Virus record (IMG/VR): IMGVR_UViG_3300020477_000101
Span: 1 to 28,341 of that record
Length of the DNA stretch: 28,341 bases
DNA from: a virus
Reading direction: 5' to 3' (one strand)
Notes under the pieces: generated by a model
The model's input: the letters and a program-made list of their open reading frames with translations, nothing else
What the model was told of the DNA's origin: nothing
Database searches by the model: none
Shown here: positions 1-6,481 of the stretch, piece by piece
Numbering within the stretch: position 1 is the stretch's first letter
Layout: each line of letters starts with the position of its first letter
Made by a program: the position numbers and the translations under genes

Positions 1-50
1 CTATGCATTCTTAAGTCATCTGAAAGAAGAAGAACCTTCTTTTTAGCCAT
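1..50 (-). CDS. Start of a gene running off the left edge; possible glycosyltransferase
   Basis: Only the first 16 codons are inside the window. They read MAKKKVLLLSDDLRMH and begin at an ATG at 50-48 that overlaps the stop of the upstream gene by 8 bases (ATGGCTAA). A basic start followed by a hydrophobic strand and an SDDLR motif resembles, from memory, the N-terminus of glycosyltransferase-like proteins of marine T4-like phages, where the strand would open a Rossmann-type fold. That similarity is unverified and the visible part is too short to decide. What is sure is that an open frame with a good start continues out of the window in the same operon. Confidence 0.5.
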   Translation of the reverse strand, partial: MAKKKVLLLSDDLRMH

Positions 51-273
51 TCAAAACCTCTTTGTCATTTTTTCCTAAGAAGTATTTATCTAACACTTCT
101 AATTTATCATCGTACTCAGCAATAATTCCCAATTCCTTATCAATGGTTTCCATGATATCAGGATGTTCAGCCACACCTGCAGCATTTCTCAAAAGATTAT
201 TCACATTGATTTTGTGTTTTTCAAGATTTGCTTGAAAGTATAGTCTACTAGCCTTCAATATTTCTTTTCTCAT
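43..273 (-). CDS. Conserved hypothetical protein, 76 aa
   Basis: A small, mostly helical, charged protein with no signal peptide or membrane segment. The central stretch GVAEHPDIMETIDKELG and the following EYDDKLEVLDKYF look like a conserved block that I associate with hypothetical proteins of marine T4-like phages; no function is known to me. Its ATG overlaps the stop of the upstream ribbon-helix-helix-like gene as ATGA, and its own stop overlaps the next start by 8 bases, so it is translated as part of a tightly coupled small-gene operon. Confidence 0.75.
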   Translation of the reverse strand: MRKEILKASRLYFQANLEKHKINVNNLLRNAAGVAEHPDIMETIDKELGIIAEYDDKLEVLDKYFLGKNDKEVLNG

Positions 274-464
274 AACCTGCTCCCACTTGGTTTTAGATTA
301 TCCCATTCTACTATAGTTTTCTTAAATTTACTGTCTTGTAAATACAAATCCATTGAGCGATTTACAAGCTTTTGTAGTGTAAAGTTATCATCTAAATTAC
401 TTATTTTGAATTTTTTGTATAAATCATCCAATAACTTTACGGTAGTAAGTTTCACATTATTCAT
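270..464 (-). CDS. Small ribbon-helix-helix-like protein, 64 aa
   Basis: This basic protein starts with a short strand-like segment (VKLTTVKLLDDLYKKFK), then has a helix-turn-helix-like stretch (TLQKLVNRSMDLYLQD). The order and length resemble a ribbon-helix-helix DNA-binding fold, although only one strand and the following helices can be judged by eye. A Shine-Dalgarno GGAG lies 7 bases before the ATG, after an AT-only 43-base gap that separates it from the gene to its right. The stop overlaps the next start (ATGA). A role as a small DNA-binding regulator is inference; it may simply be a conserved hypothetical of T4-like phages. Confidence 0.7.
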   Translation of the reverse strand: MNNVKLTTVKLLDDLYKKFKISNLDDNFTLQKLVNRSMDLYLQDSKFKKTIVEWDNLKPSGSRL

Positions 465-507
465 TCTTTGACTCCGTATAATATATATGTATATAAATAT
501 ATAAGAA

Positions 508-909
508 CTAATTTATTATTACAACTTTTTTATCTTTTTTGGTTGCCTCTTTTATAGCACTAGTAGTACCTTTTGAATAAGTATTACTTGGTAAAAAAGC
601 AACCATTACATCACAATATTCTGCTATGTGTTTATTTCTATCATGATAATGCCAGACAGCATATGGTCTACCATACTTATAACTTTCAAGAACACAATGT
701 TGATTATAAGCATAGTGTACTGGTGGAAATTCTGAATACTTTACATCAAGTTCTAAAGCATACTTTTTAGCATAACCATCAGCACCAAATTTCTGACCAC
801 CACTTACTATCTCAACTTCTTTTCCCCACTTCTGTTTTAATTTGTGGATAAATTCTTGTATCTTTCTTCGATTGGTGTATCTTCTACTACCGACTATTGC
901 TACTTTCAT
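508..909 (-). CDS. SLOG-superfamily (DUF2493/YspA-like) protein
   Basis: The 133-residue protein opens with MKVAIVGSRRYTN, a strand plus GSR loop typical of the DprA/LOG-like Rossmann fold of DUF2493 proteins. A second glycine loop, VSGGQKFGADGYA (about residues 35-47), and the late VMVAFLPSN...SKGT segment (about 101-115) complete the usual family pattern. Family members are thought to bind nucleotides or nucleotide-derived ligands; none of the substrates is clear. I chose the ATG at 909 because AAGGA sits 6 bases before it; the ATG at 915 would leave no spacing and one at 960 would add an unrelated head. The gene overlaps the upstream gene by 23 bases. Confidence 0.8.
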   Translation of the reverse strand: MKVAIVGSRRYTNRRKIQEFIHKLKQKWGKEVEIVSGGQKFGADGYAKKYALELDVKYSEFPPVHYAYNQHCVLESYKYGRPYAVWHYHDRNKHIAEYCDVMVAFLPSNTYSKGTTSAIKEATKKDKKVVIIN

Positions 910-1315
910 AGTCATTCCTTTTTTGTTTTTTTGGTTTCTCACCACAACAGAACACAGCACAATCAGAAAATGCTTTTAGACAACCCACTAATTCTTCAGC
1001 AGATTCATAGTGGCTCACAAATCTTCTTCTATTGCCATCAGATATATCGTCTTCTTTTCTTATAATATCAAACCATATAAAGTCATTAGCTTTTAATTCT
1101 GGCGTAGACTTTATGACAGTTCTAATATGTAACTTATCTTTATTAGTATCAGCAAATTTATTTATAGTATCCACATCTATCTCATTTTCATTACACCAAA
1201 AATGTAGAAAAAATGGCTGTCTTTTATGACAAGTATCTATATATTCCATTATAAATTCTTCATACTCTGTATTTATAAACTCTGAAAGTTTCATTCTAAG
1301 TGTTACTTTGTTCAT
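887..1315 (-). CDS. Hypothetical protein, 142 aa
   Basis: I do not recognise this protein. It is soluble by composition and has several cysteines and aromatics (HFWCNENE near residue 38, CAVFCCGE near residue 120) and a basic tail (KPKKQKRND). The ATG at 1315 has GGAG 6 bases upstream. Its end overlaps the SLOG-type gene by 23 bases, which supports co-translation. The last 20 or so residues are low in complexity and may not be conserved. Confidence 0.65.
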   Translation of the reverse strand: MNKVTLRMKLSEFINTEYEEFIMEYIDTCHKRQPFFLHFWCNENEIDVDTINKFADTNKDKLHIRTVIKSTPELKANDFIWFDIIRKEDDISDGNRRRFVSHYESAEELVGCLKAFSDCAVFCCGEKPKKQKRNDYESSNSR

Positions 1316-1344
1316 TACTTTTCTCCGATGTGCAATAATAAATA

Positions 1345-2190
1345 TTACAAGTCTTTACATTTATTGTAAGCTTTACACTTCCCAACACACTTTTCATATG
1401 AAACATCTTTGTGATTCCCATCTTCATCATAACACTCATCAATAAACTCTTTGAATCTAGCAATCATTTTATTCATACTTGGTTTACCATTTGCTGGTAC
1501 AAACTTCTGTACTCTTTTCTGTGGAAAATCTAAGTTCTCATATAACTTTCTTTTGAGAATAAAATATTCTACCTCCACCTTATCTACTGGGTGGTTGTAT
1601 TGTTTAGCATAAAATTGTTTGTACAATAGTAATTGGTCTGTTTTATTACTGTCAGCCTTTACCCATTTGTTCCAACCCATAGTGGATGTTTTTATATCGT
1701 ATATTTTTATAACATTTCTAACAGTATCTTTTATAACAACATCAAGATAACCAATAAATTTTAGATTGTTTGGTAAGTCATAATCTAACTTTACTTCGAT
1801 ACCAAGTAACTCATAACCTTTCTTACTAAAATATTGTCCTCTCTTCTTTTTCAGAAAGTCTAAAATTTCTGTTCCATGCACATAAAACTCAACCATATCT
1901 TTTTCTTCACAGAACATTTCACCACCATTTTGTTTTACAGCAGACTCAAAATTCTTTTTCATCCTAACCCTAAGTAAATCATCTAAGTCTAAAGACTCAG
2001 CCTTCTTAGCAGTTTCTGTATACATCACATGCAAAAATGTTTGAATAACTTCATGCATACTTGTACCAAATATGGTATGTATGCTATCTGTATAATCTCG
2101 TATACCATCAACATATTGTATTTTCCATTGATAAGGGCATTGTTTCCACAATGAATACTGACTATAACTTATTCTCTTCAATCCATCCAC
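1345..2190 (-). CDS. PD-(D/E)XK exonuclease of the Cas4/AddB type with likely 4Fe-4S Cys set
   Basis: A 281-residue RecB-family nuclease. The visible core is H46 (GTSMHEVIQ), E132 (IEVKLD), D150 (IGYLDVV), the D165-I-K167 pair (YDIKT) and Q186 (DQLLLYKQFY), the order expected for PD-(D/E)XK exonucleases. One N-terminal Cys (C18 in WKQCPYQW) and three C-terminal Cys (C268, C272, C278 in a CX3CX5C pattern) match the split cysteine set that binds a 4Fe-4S cluster in Cas4 and AddB. The start is a GTG at 2190; no ATG fits before the conserved SYSQYSLWKQC head, and it overlaps the 39-residue gene by 13 bases. It probably processes DNA ends in recombination or replication; no CRISPR genes are nearby. 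Confidence 0.88.
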   Translation of the reverse strand: MDGLKRISYSQYSLWKQCPYQWKIQYVDGIRDYTDSIHTIFGTSMHEVIQTFLHVMYTETAKKAESLDLDDLLRVRMKKNFESAVKQNGGEMFCEEKDMVEFYVHGTEILDFLKKKRGQYFSKKGYELLGIEVKLDYDLPNNLKFIGYLDVVIKDTVRNVIKIYDIKTSTMGWNKWVKADSNKTDQLLLYKQFYAKQYNHPVDKVEVEYFILKRKLYENLDFPQKRVQKFVPANGKPSMNKMIARFKEFIDECYDEDGNHKDVSYEKCVGKCKAYNKCKDL

Positions 2191-2297
2191 CTACCGTGTT
2201 TTCTTAGATGCCAGAGTCTATGTCTAAACATCTCCCATAGTAAACCAAATAAAGTATCTGATTCATATATTCCAGCCTTACATTCGTATTTATACAC
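2178..2297 (-). CDS. Small protein, 39 aa, GTG start
   Basis: A short frame fills the gap between two larger genes. It starts with GTG sharing one base with the preceding stop (TAGTG) and ends 13 bases inside the next gene. The product reads VYKYECKAGIYESDTLF at its start and ends in LWHLRKHGRWMD, rich in aromatic and basic residues. The perfect fit between two stops and starts, and the same TAGTG junction used at 3349-3353, argue for a real coupled gene. I think similar short proteins with an LLWE..RHRLWHL core occur in T4-like marine phages, but cannot confirm this. Function unknown. Confidence 0.7.
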   Translation of the reverse strand: MYKYECKAGIYESDTLFGLLWEMFRHRLWHLRKHGRWMD

Positions 2298-2683
2298 TAC
2301 TTACCCCACTTACCATTCTTTACTATCGTAGCCATTATACCATAGTTAGATACATCTAAGTAAGCATCTTCCATCGGTTCATCAACGGCTGTTTCTCTTC
2401 CACTCATAAGTAGATTTTTTAATCTCTGAATTTTATCATTCATCCTAAACCACAAACCTGTAAGTGCCAGTTGAACCTCTTCCTTTGTCTGTAACATAGT
2501 ACCCACAGAAATATTACCAGGACCGTAATCATGCTGCTTCTTCAAAAACAATTCATATTGTTCTCTTTGCAACCTACGGAATTCAGCAGTCATTTCGGGC
2601 CATTCCTTTTCCATTTGTTCTACGACAGGATGTACCTCTTCTTTTGTGTACTCTACTGTGTTAGACTCTTTTATATTTTTCAT
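2297..2683 (-). CDS. Nucleotide modification-associated domain (Nmad1/DUF1599-like) protein
   Basis: A 128-residue soluble protein. The segments KKQHDYGPGNI (about 48-58), LTGLWFRMNDKIQRLKNL (about 74-91) and DEPMEDAYLDVSNYGIMA (about 101-118) match the layout of the DUF1599/Nmad1 family, which was named for its genomic association with phage base-modification genes. The acidic EDAYLD helix also recalls all-alpha NTP pyrophosphatases of the MazG type, so nucleotide binding is plausible. GGAG lies 7 bases before the ATG, and a promoter-like site sits 24 bases further up. Its neighbour on the promoter side is a Mom-like gene, which fits a role in making or sanitising modified nucleotides; this role is inferred. 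Confidence 0.8.
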   Translation of the reverse strand: MKNIKESNTVEYTKEEVHPVVEQMEKEWPEMTAEFRRLQREQYELFLKKQHDYGPGNISVGTMLQTKEEVQLALTGLWFRMNDKIQRLKNLLMSGRETAVDEPMEDAYLDVSNYGIMATIVKNGKWGK

Positions 2684-2706
2684 TATAACACTCCAATTTA
2701 CATCTA

Positions 2707-2735
2707 AAGCTACGAACTTTTATGCTAAAAGTCAA
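2707..2735 (-). promoter_or_regulatory. Early-type promoter before the Nmad1-like gene
   Basis: TTGACT (2735-2730) and TAGCTT (2712-2707) are separated by exactly 17 bases, and the site is nearly identical to the one at 9013-9041 (TTGACTTTTAGCA followed by a GTAGCTTTA block). The predicted start of transcription would leave a leader of about 17 bases before the ATG at 2683. It is a sigma-70-like site; the copy before gp43 and a looser copy before gp32 strengthen the call. Confidence 0.7.
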
Positions 2736-3351
2736 GCTTTTTTATTTGTCTTTTGATTTTTTTATTTAGATAGTATACATAAATATGTTTTGGTTTTCTC
2801 TTCTTCCAAAAAATATTCTTGTCTCCACTATCATAGCGCCGTTTTAGCTCTCTACCATATGGTCTTTCTTTCTGATTCAATGAACGACTGTGCATTTCCT
2901 TACCATCCACCATCAATATTCTAGCACCAGCAGTTTCACCCAAATAATCAAAGTTACTAGCTTTATATATTATGCCAGAATGACCATAGTGTTGATCAGC
3001 AAAAGAAACTATGACTTCCATATCTGTATATTTTTTCAACCACCTAAAAGTTTGACCTATAAAATAACTTTCTGTATTCTTAGGTGTGTCATCTATACAA
3101 ACTAATCTTCTTAGTTCTAAACATTTATTTGGATTGATAGGATTGTATTTAGCTGCTGTTGCTGGCATAGATGGTATAGCATACATCATAGCACCAATCA
3201 TCTTAGGTAAACCAAAGTTACCCTCTCCATATAATCCAAAATGATATAGCGATTGTACACCATTTACATTATGCGAGTAATGGTGTTTTTCTATAAACTG
3301 AACTAAGGATTTTCTTGGTATCTCTTCAACAGTGTAGTCCGTAACCGACAC
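2725..3351 (-). CDS. Mom-like DNA modification protein (GNAT-related), copy 1
   Basis: The 208-residue protein carries the blocks LELRRLVCIDD (78-88), VIVSFADQHYGHSGIIYKAS (113-132) and a basic end with KHIYVYYL (188-195). This arrangement matches proteins annotated as the Mom family, whose Mu member adds a carbamoylmethyl group to adenine N6 in phage DNA and shields it from restriction. A paralogue with the same blocks lies at 4942-5703. The start is a GTG sharing a base with the gp62 stop (TAGTG), so it is coupled to the clamp-loader genes. The exact modified base cannot be read from sequence, and a plain acetyltransferase is an alternative. Confidence 0.78.
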   Translation of the reverse strand: MSVTDYTVEEIPRKSLVQFIEKHHYSHNVNGVQSLYHFGLYGEGNFGLPKMIGAMMYAIPSMPATAAKYNPINPNKCLELRRLVCIDDTPKNTESYFIGQTFRWLKKYTDMEVIVSFADQHYGHSGIIYKASNFDYLGETAGARILMVDGKEMHSRSLNQKERPYGRELKRRYDSGDKNIFWKKRKPKHIYVYYLNKKIKRQIKKLDF

Positions 3352-3806
3352 TATATTATTCCAAGCTTCCTTACTTCTTTTTCTTCTGTACCATATTTGA
3401 ATAATATGTCTGCTAACTCTGCTTGTCCACCAGCAGTCATATCTAACACTTCACAAGCATCTACAGCTTCACGAATACTTACTTGCATATGTTTAGCAAC
3501 TATTTCATAAACCCATTTTGGATATTTCATTTTCTTATCTCCTTTGATGTACTTCAACCAATGTCTTCCCTTTGGAAAAATATTTGTGTACAACTTGTAT
3601 ACCATTTTAGGTTCTAAATTATATTTCTGAACCTCATTTACAATATCTATCCAATCCATTTTCATAGAAAGGAATCGATTTACCATATAATTAGACCAAC
3701 TCTTTTTATCTTCTTCTGATATATCACTCCAATAATTAGGATTCTGTACATCAGTAATCTGTTTTATATGGTCAAATAAAGATTTAGCCTTCAGCGTCTT
3801 CGCCAT
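3351..3806 (-). CDS. 62: Clamp loader small subunit, gp62-like
   Basis: A 151-residue protein immediately downstream of the gp44 and zinc-ribbon genes, the usual place for gene 62 in T4-like phages. The segments YMVNRFLSMKMDWIDIVNE, YTNIFPKGRHWLKYIKG and KYPKWVYEIVAKHMQVS agree with my memory of gp62 proteins of marine T4-like phages. gp62 joins four gp44 subunits to form the loader that opens the gp45 clamp at primer ends. The ATG at 3806 is preferred because GGAGGT stands 8 bases before it; an upstream ATG at 3833 lacks this. It overlaps the zinc-ribbon gene by 23 bases. Confidence 0.85.
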   Translation of the reverse strand: MAKTLKAKSLFDHIKQITDVQNPNYWSDISEEDKKSWSNYMVNRFLSMKMDWIDIVNEVQKYNLEPKMVYKLYTNIFPKGRHWLKYIKGDKKMKYPKWVYEIVAKHMQVSIREAVDACEVLDMTAGGQAELADILFKYGTEEKEVRKLGII

Positions 3807-4023
3807 CTCTGTAGACCTCCCCACAATTGCCACAACTATATACTTGAATCGGAACTATAGCTTCTTGTCCAGTCGGAGACATTAGTGCTGATATTCTTTT
3901 TAGAAAAAAGCTCTGTATAAAGGAATGGTTTCCACAGTGTTTACAAGCTACATTATCTGCTTTTGATAAATCTACAGTAGCCTTTTGTTGTCCACCGATT
4001 GGTTTCATTGGTTTCATACTCAT
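3784..4023 (-). CDS. Small zinc-ribbon protein, 79 aa
   Basis: Two CX2C pairs, C27/C30 (CKHC) and C64/C67 (CGNC), spaced by 33 residues form a clear zinc-ribbon. Between them lies LKRISALMSPTGQEAIVPIQ, a block I associate with conserved hypothetical proteins next to the clamp loader in T4-like cyanophages. GAGGA precedes the ATG at 4023 by 5 bases. The gene sits between gp44 and gp62, so a link to the replisome or to transcription is possible, but no function is established. Confidence 0.82.
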   Translation of the reverse strand: MSMKPMKPIGGQQKATVDLSKADNVACKHCGNHSFIQSFFLKRISALMSPTGQEAIVPIQVYSCGNCGEVYRDGEDAEG

Positions 4024-4030
4024 AATTTCC

Positions 4031-4954
4031 TCACTTTATTATTGTTAGTAATTTTACCATTGTAGCCATAAAATTTATTTCTTTATCCACTACAACTATG
4101 TCATCTCTTTGTCCCTCAGCTAATGTCAAAATAGTTTCAGCAGTATGTCCACTAGCCCAATCATCCATTGTATCATAGAGCAATCTGAACCCATCAGAGA
4201 AATCCGTAACCTTACTATCTGCTAAGAGTTTTCTTATCTTTTTGAAAGCATCTTTCTTATTGTCATTTTTCAATACTTCAATCAATGTCAATTTGTAATC
4301 ATTTTCTAACAATGCCTGTCTATCTATAATTAACATCTGATCTACTACTTGTCTTTGAGCAGAATTTATTACTCTACGAATGTCAGGATATCCAGCATCT
4401 ACTAAACTAGCAACATCTGCAGTTTTTCTAGAAATATTCTCTTCTGATAAAATATTATGTAGGTGCATAGCAACCTCTTTCTTCGATGGTGGTACAATCT
4501 GAAATGATTGACAACGACTTTGTATTGGGTCTATGATTCTTTCTACGAAGTTACAAGTTAGGATAAACCTACAATGTTTAGAGAAAGTCTCCATAAGGTT
4601 ACGAAGAGCAGCTTGTGCATTCGGTGTTATGTAATCACACTCATCCAATATTATGATTTTCATATCTTGAAATCCCATAGTGGAAGCGAAATTACGAACC
4701 TTATTACGAACTGTATCTACACTATTCTCATCCGAAGCATTTATATATAGATGGTCACATTCTATACTGTTAACCAGCATTTTAGCTAGAGTTGTTTTAC
4801 CAGTACCAGCTCTACCAAACAACAATAAGTGTGGCATATCCCCACTCTTTAGATAAACCTCTACTTTACTTTTTAGGTGTTCATTACCAATATAGCTTTC
4901 TAATTCTGTAGGTCGGTATTTCTCAACCCACAAACTATGTTCTATTCTTGCCAT
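4031..4954 (-). CDS. 44: Clamp loader large subunit, gp44-like AAA+ ATPase
   Basis: A 307-residue AAA+ protein of the RFC-small/gp44 type. Visible motifs are Walker A GRAGTGKT (47-54), Walker B IILDECD (101-107), a sensor-1-like CNF (134-136) and the arginine-finger SRC motif (146-148). It also starts with the typical LWVEKYRP head (8-15). The protein drives ATP-dependent loading of the gp45 clamp. Its start overlaps the end of the upstream Mom-like gene by 13 bases. Length is close to T4 gp44 (319 residues, from memory). Confidence 0.96.
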   Translation of the reverse strand: MARIEHSLWVEKYRPTELESYIGNEHLKSKVEVYLKSGDMPHLLLFGRAGTGKTTLAKMLVNSIECDHLYINASDENSVDTVRNKVRNFASTMGFQDMKIIILDECDYITPNAQAALRNLMETFSKHCRFILTCNFVERIIDPIQSRCQSFQIVPPSKKEVAMHLHNILSEENISRKTADVASLVDAGYPDIRRVINSAQRQVVDQMLIIDRQALLENDYKLTLIEVLKNDNKKDAFKKIRKLLADSKVTDFSDGFRLLYDTMDDWASGHTAETILTLAEGQRDDIVVVDKEINFMATMVKLLTIIK

Positions 4955-5703
4955 TTTTTATTATCTACCTCTATTTTAGTTATTTCAACATCGTGTTTAT
5001 AATTTTTTGGATAATCCATAATAGGGTGTTTCATCATTTTTTTGAAGTTTCTATTTTCTTTTTTACTACCAAGAAAATAAATGTATCTATGTTTACTAGC
5101 TTCTTTCTTCAACCAAAAATCTCTACCCAAAGCCTTTATCAATTTTTTAGGATCAGCAGAACCATATTTAGAATACACACTTCTACTGTGCATCCAATCG
5201 TCATCTTCATTGACTTTCAAAGAATATGTTGGTGCTAACTGAAAATCACCACAACCTTGGTATATCCAATTAGTAGCTTGATAGATAGCACCATCATGCG
5301 ATTGTTCGGGATCTGCGTATGATATTAGAACCTTTATATTTGGAGCATGCTTTTTCATCCATTTGAATGATAATGATAATGCCAAAGACTCAATATTTTT
5401 TCCATAACCATCGTGTATAAATAGTCTTGTCAATTCTAAAACATTCTTATTTTCTATAATTTCCTCTTTGAAAATAGAGCCTACAACTCTTCTTCCAACT
5501 GGAAACCCATAACAAGCAACTCCAACCAATTTTTCATTCTTATCAAAAAATTGATGTTGACTGTCTTCATCGTAAAATATTCCTAATGGATATCTACACG
5601 AAGACAGTCTACCACTATAGTGATTTTTTTCAATAATATCTCTAGCCAATCTCTTATCTATTGGTCTAAGAGATACTTTTGATTTATCTACAAATGCTTC
5701 CAT
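4942..5703 (-). CDS. Mom-like DNA modification protein (GNAT-related), copy 2
   Basis: The 253-residue protein shares with the gene at 2725-3351 the blocks ELTRLFIHDGYGKN (90-103), ISYADPEQSHDGAIYQATNW (127-146) and a basic KHRYIYFLGSKK (204-215), as well as an N-terminal EKNHYSG that parallels EKHHYSH there. These are Mom-family features. It is longer by an insert around residues 40-60 and a C-terminal tail. It lies between the sliding clamp (TAATG junction) and gp44 (13-base overlap), so it would be made with the replisome. Two divergent copies suggest two substrates or an obligate pair; both ideas are inference. Confidence 0.78.
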   Translation of the reverse strand: MEAFVDKSKVSLRPIDKRLARDIIEKNHYSGRLSSCRYPLGIFYDEDSQHQFFDKNEKLVGVACYGFPVGRRVVGSIFKEEIIENKNVLELTRLFIHDGYGKNIESLALSLSFKWMKKHAPNIKVLISYADPEQSHDGAIYQATNWIYQGCGDFQLAPTYSLKVNEDDDWMHSRSVYSKYGSADPKKLIKALGRDFWLKKEASKHRYIYFLGSKKENRNFKKMMKHPIMDYPKNYKHDVEITKIEVDNKKWQE

Positions 5704-6419
5704 TAATCATTCGAATCAGCCACTAAGTAATACAAAGCATCATAATCATCTACTTTGAATTGAATTCTAGCAAGACCCTTTGACGAAATCTCAAGAGTTG
5801 CACTCTCACATTCCTTATTTGCAGTAAGCACATCTTTTAGTAAATTAGCACTAAAAGACACATTTTCTATTTTAGATAACTCTTCAGTTTCAACTGGAAT
5901 AGTGACCCTATTTGTGTTTATTTCAGCATAACCAATTACAACCTTACATTCGTCATCTGTAGAGAGGACAGTAAAGTTACCTGCATCTGGCAAAGCTGAT
6001 ACACCTGATACGAATTTATTCATAAAAGATTTATCTACTTTTATTTTTATTTCAAAATCAGGAACACTTTTCATATTAGGTGCTTTACTAATAACAGATA
6101 AATCTGATAGCATATAATTTACACTGGATGTGCTGTCTGATAAAGTAAGTGCAATTGCTTTATCATCACTTCCCAATAAATCCATACTAATATTATCTGA
6201 TAAAACAGAAAGTAACTTTACTAACTGTTCGGTATTATAAACACCCATTTCCACATTATCAAAAGAAAAATTCTTCATAGACAACTCACCCAATAGGTTT
6301 TTGTCACCAGTTATGAATCTAGTAGAAAGTTTGCTACCGTCACTTACCCAAGAGACGGAAGAACAATTTCCATTTAGATAGTATTTTTCGATGAATCGTG
6401 TAATAGAGATTTTATTCAT
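5703..6419 (-). CDS. 45: Sliding clamp, gp45-like
   Basis: A 238-residue protein just downstream of the polymerase and upstream of gp44, the standard T4-like order 43-45-44-62 with an added gene. Strand-rich segments such as TRFITGDKNLLGELSM, NTEQLVKLLSVLSDNI and LARIQFKVDDYDALYYLVA match gp45 proteins of marine T4-like phages. gp45 forms a trimeric ring that tethers gp43 and, in T4, also activates late transcription. Length is near T4 gp45 (228 residues). AAGGAG lies 7 bases before the ATG. Confidence 0.88.
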   Translation of the reverse strand: MNKISITRFIEKYYLNGNCSSVSWVSDGSKLSTRFITGDKNLLGELSMKNFSFDNVEMGVYNTEQLVKLLSVLSDNISMDLLGSDDKAIALTLSDSTSSVNYMLSDLSVISKAPNMKSVPDFEIKIKVDKSFMNKFVSGVSALPDAGNFTVLSTDDECKVVIGYAEINTNRVTIPVETEELSKIENVSFSANLLKDVLTANKECESATLEISSKGLARIQFKVDDYDALYYLVADSND

Positions 6420-6450
6420 TTATTACTCCTTATTATTTAATAGATATATA

Positions 6451-6479
6451 CATATATACATATCAATGTTATTTCTCAA
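6451..6479 (-). promoter_or_regulatory. Possible promoter before the sliding-clamp gene
   Basis: TTGAGA (6479-6474) and TATATG (6456-6451) are 17 bases apart in a 62-base AT-rich gap between the polymerase and clamp genes. It lacks the TTTTAG extension seen in the better promoter set. The whole gap is an alternating TATATA run, so a chance match is likely. Confidence 0.3.
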
Positions 6480-6481
6480 AA

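Noticed and set aside
465-507. Alternating TATATA gap as a replication origin or promoter
   Set aside because: Similar AT runs occur at 6421-6481 and elsewhere; no iterons, stem or -35 element make this one special.
2287-2294. TATAAATA late-promoter boxes inside genes (also near 1270 and 12826)
   Set aside because: They lie in coding sequence and such eight-base A/T words are expected often by chance here.
4948-5238. Plus-strand open frame of 96 codons rich in Phe and Ile
   Set aside because: It mirrors the Lys- and Asn-rich C-terminus of the Mom-like gene; the phenylalanine richness is simply the reverse of AAA/GAA codons.
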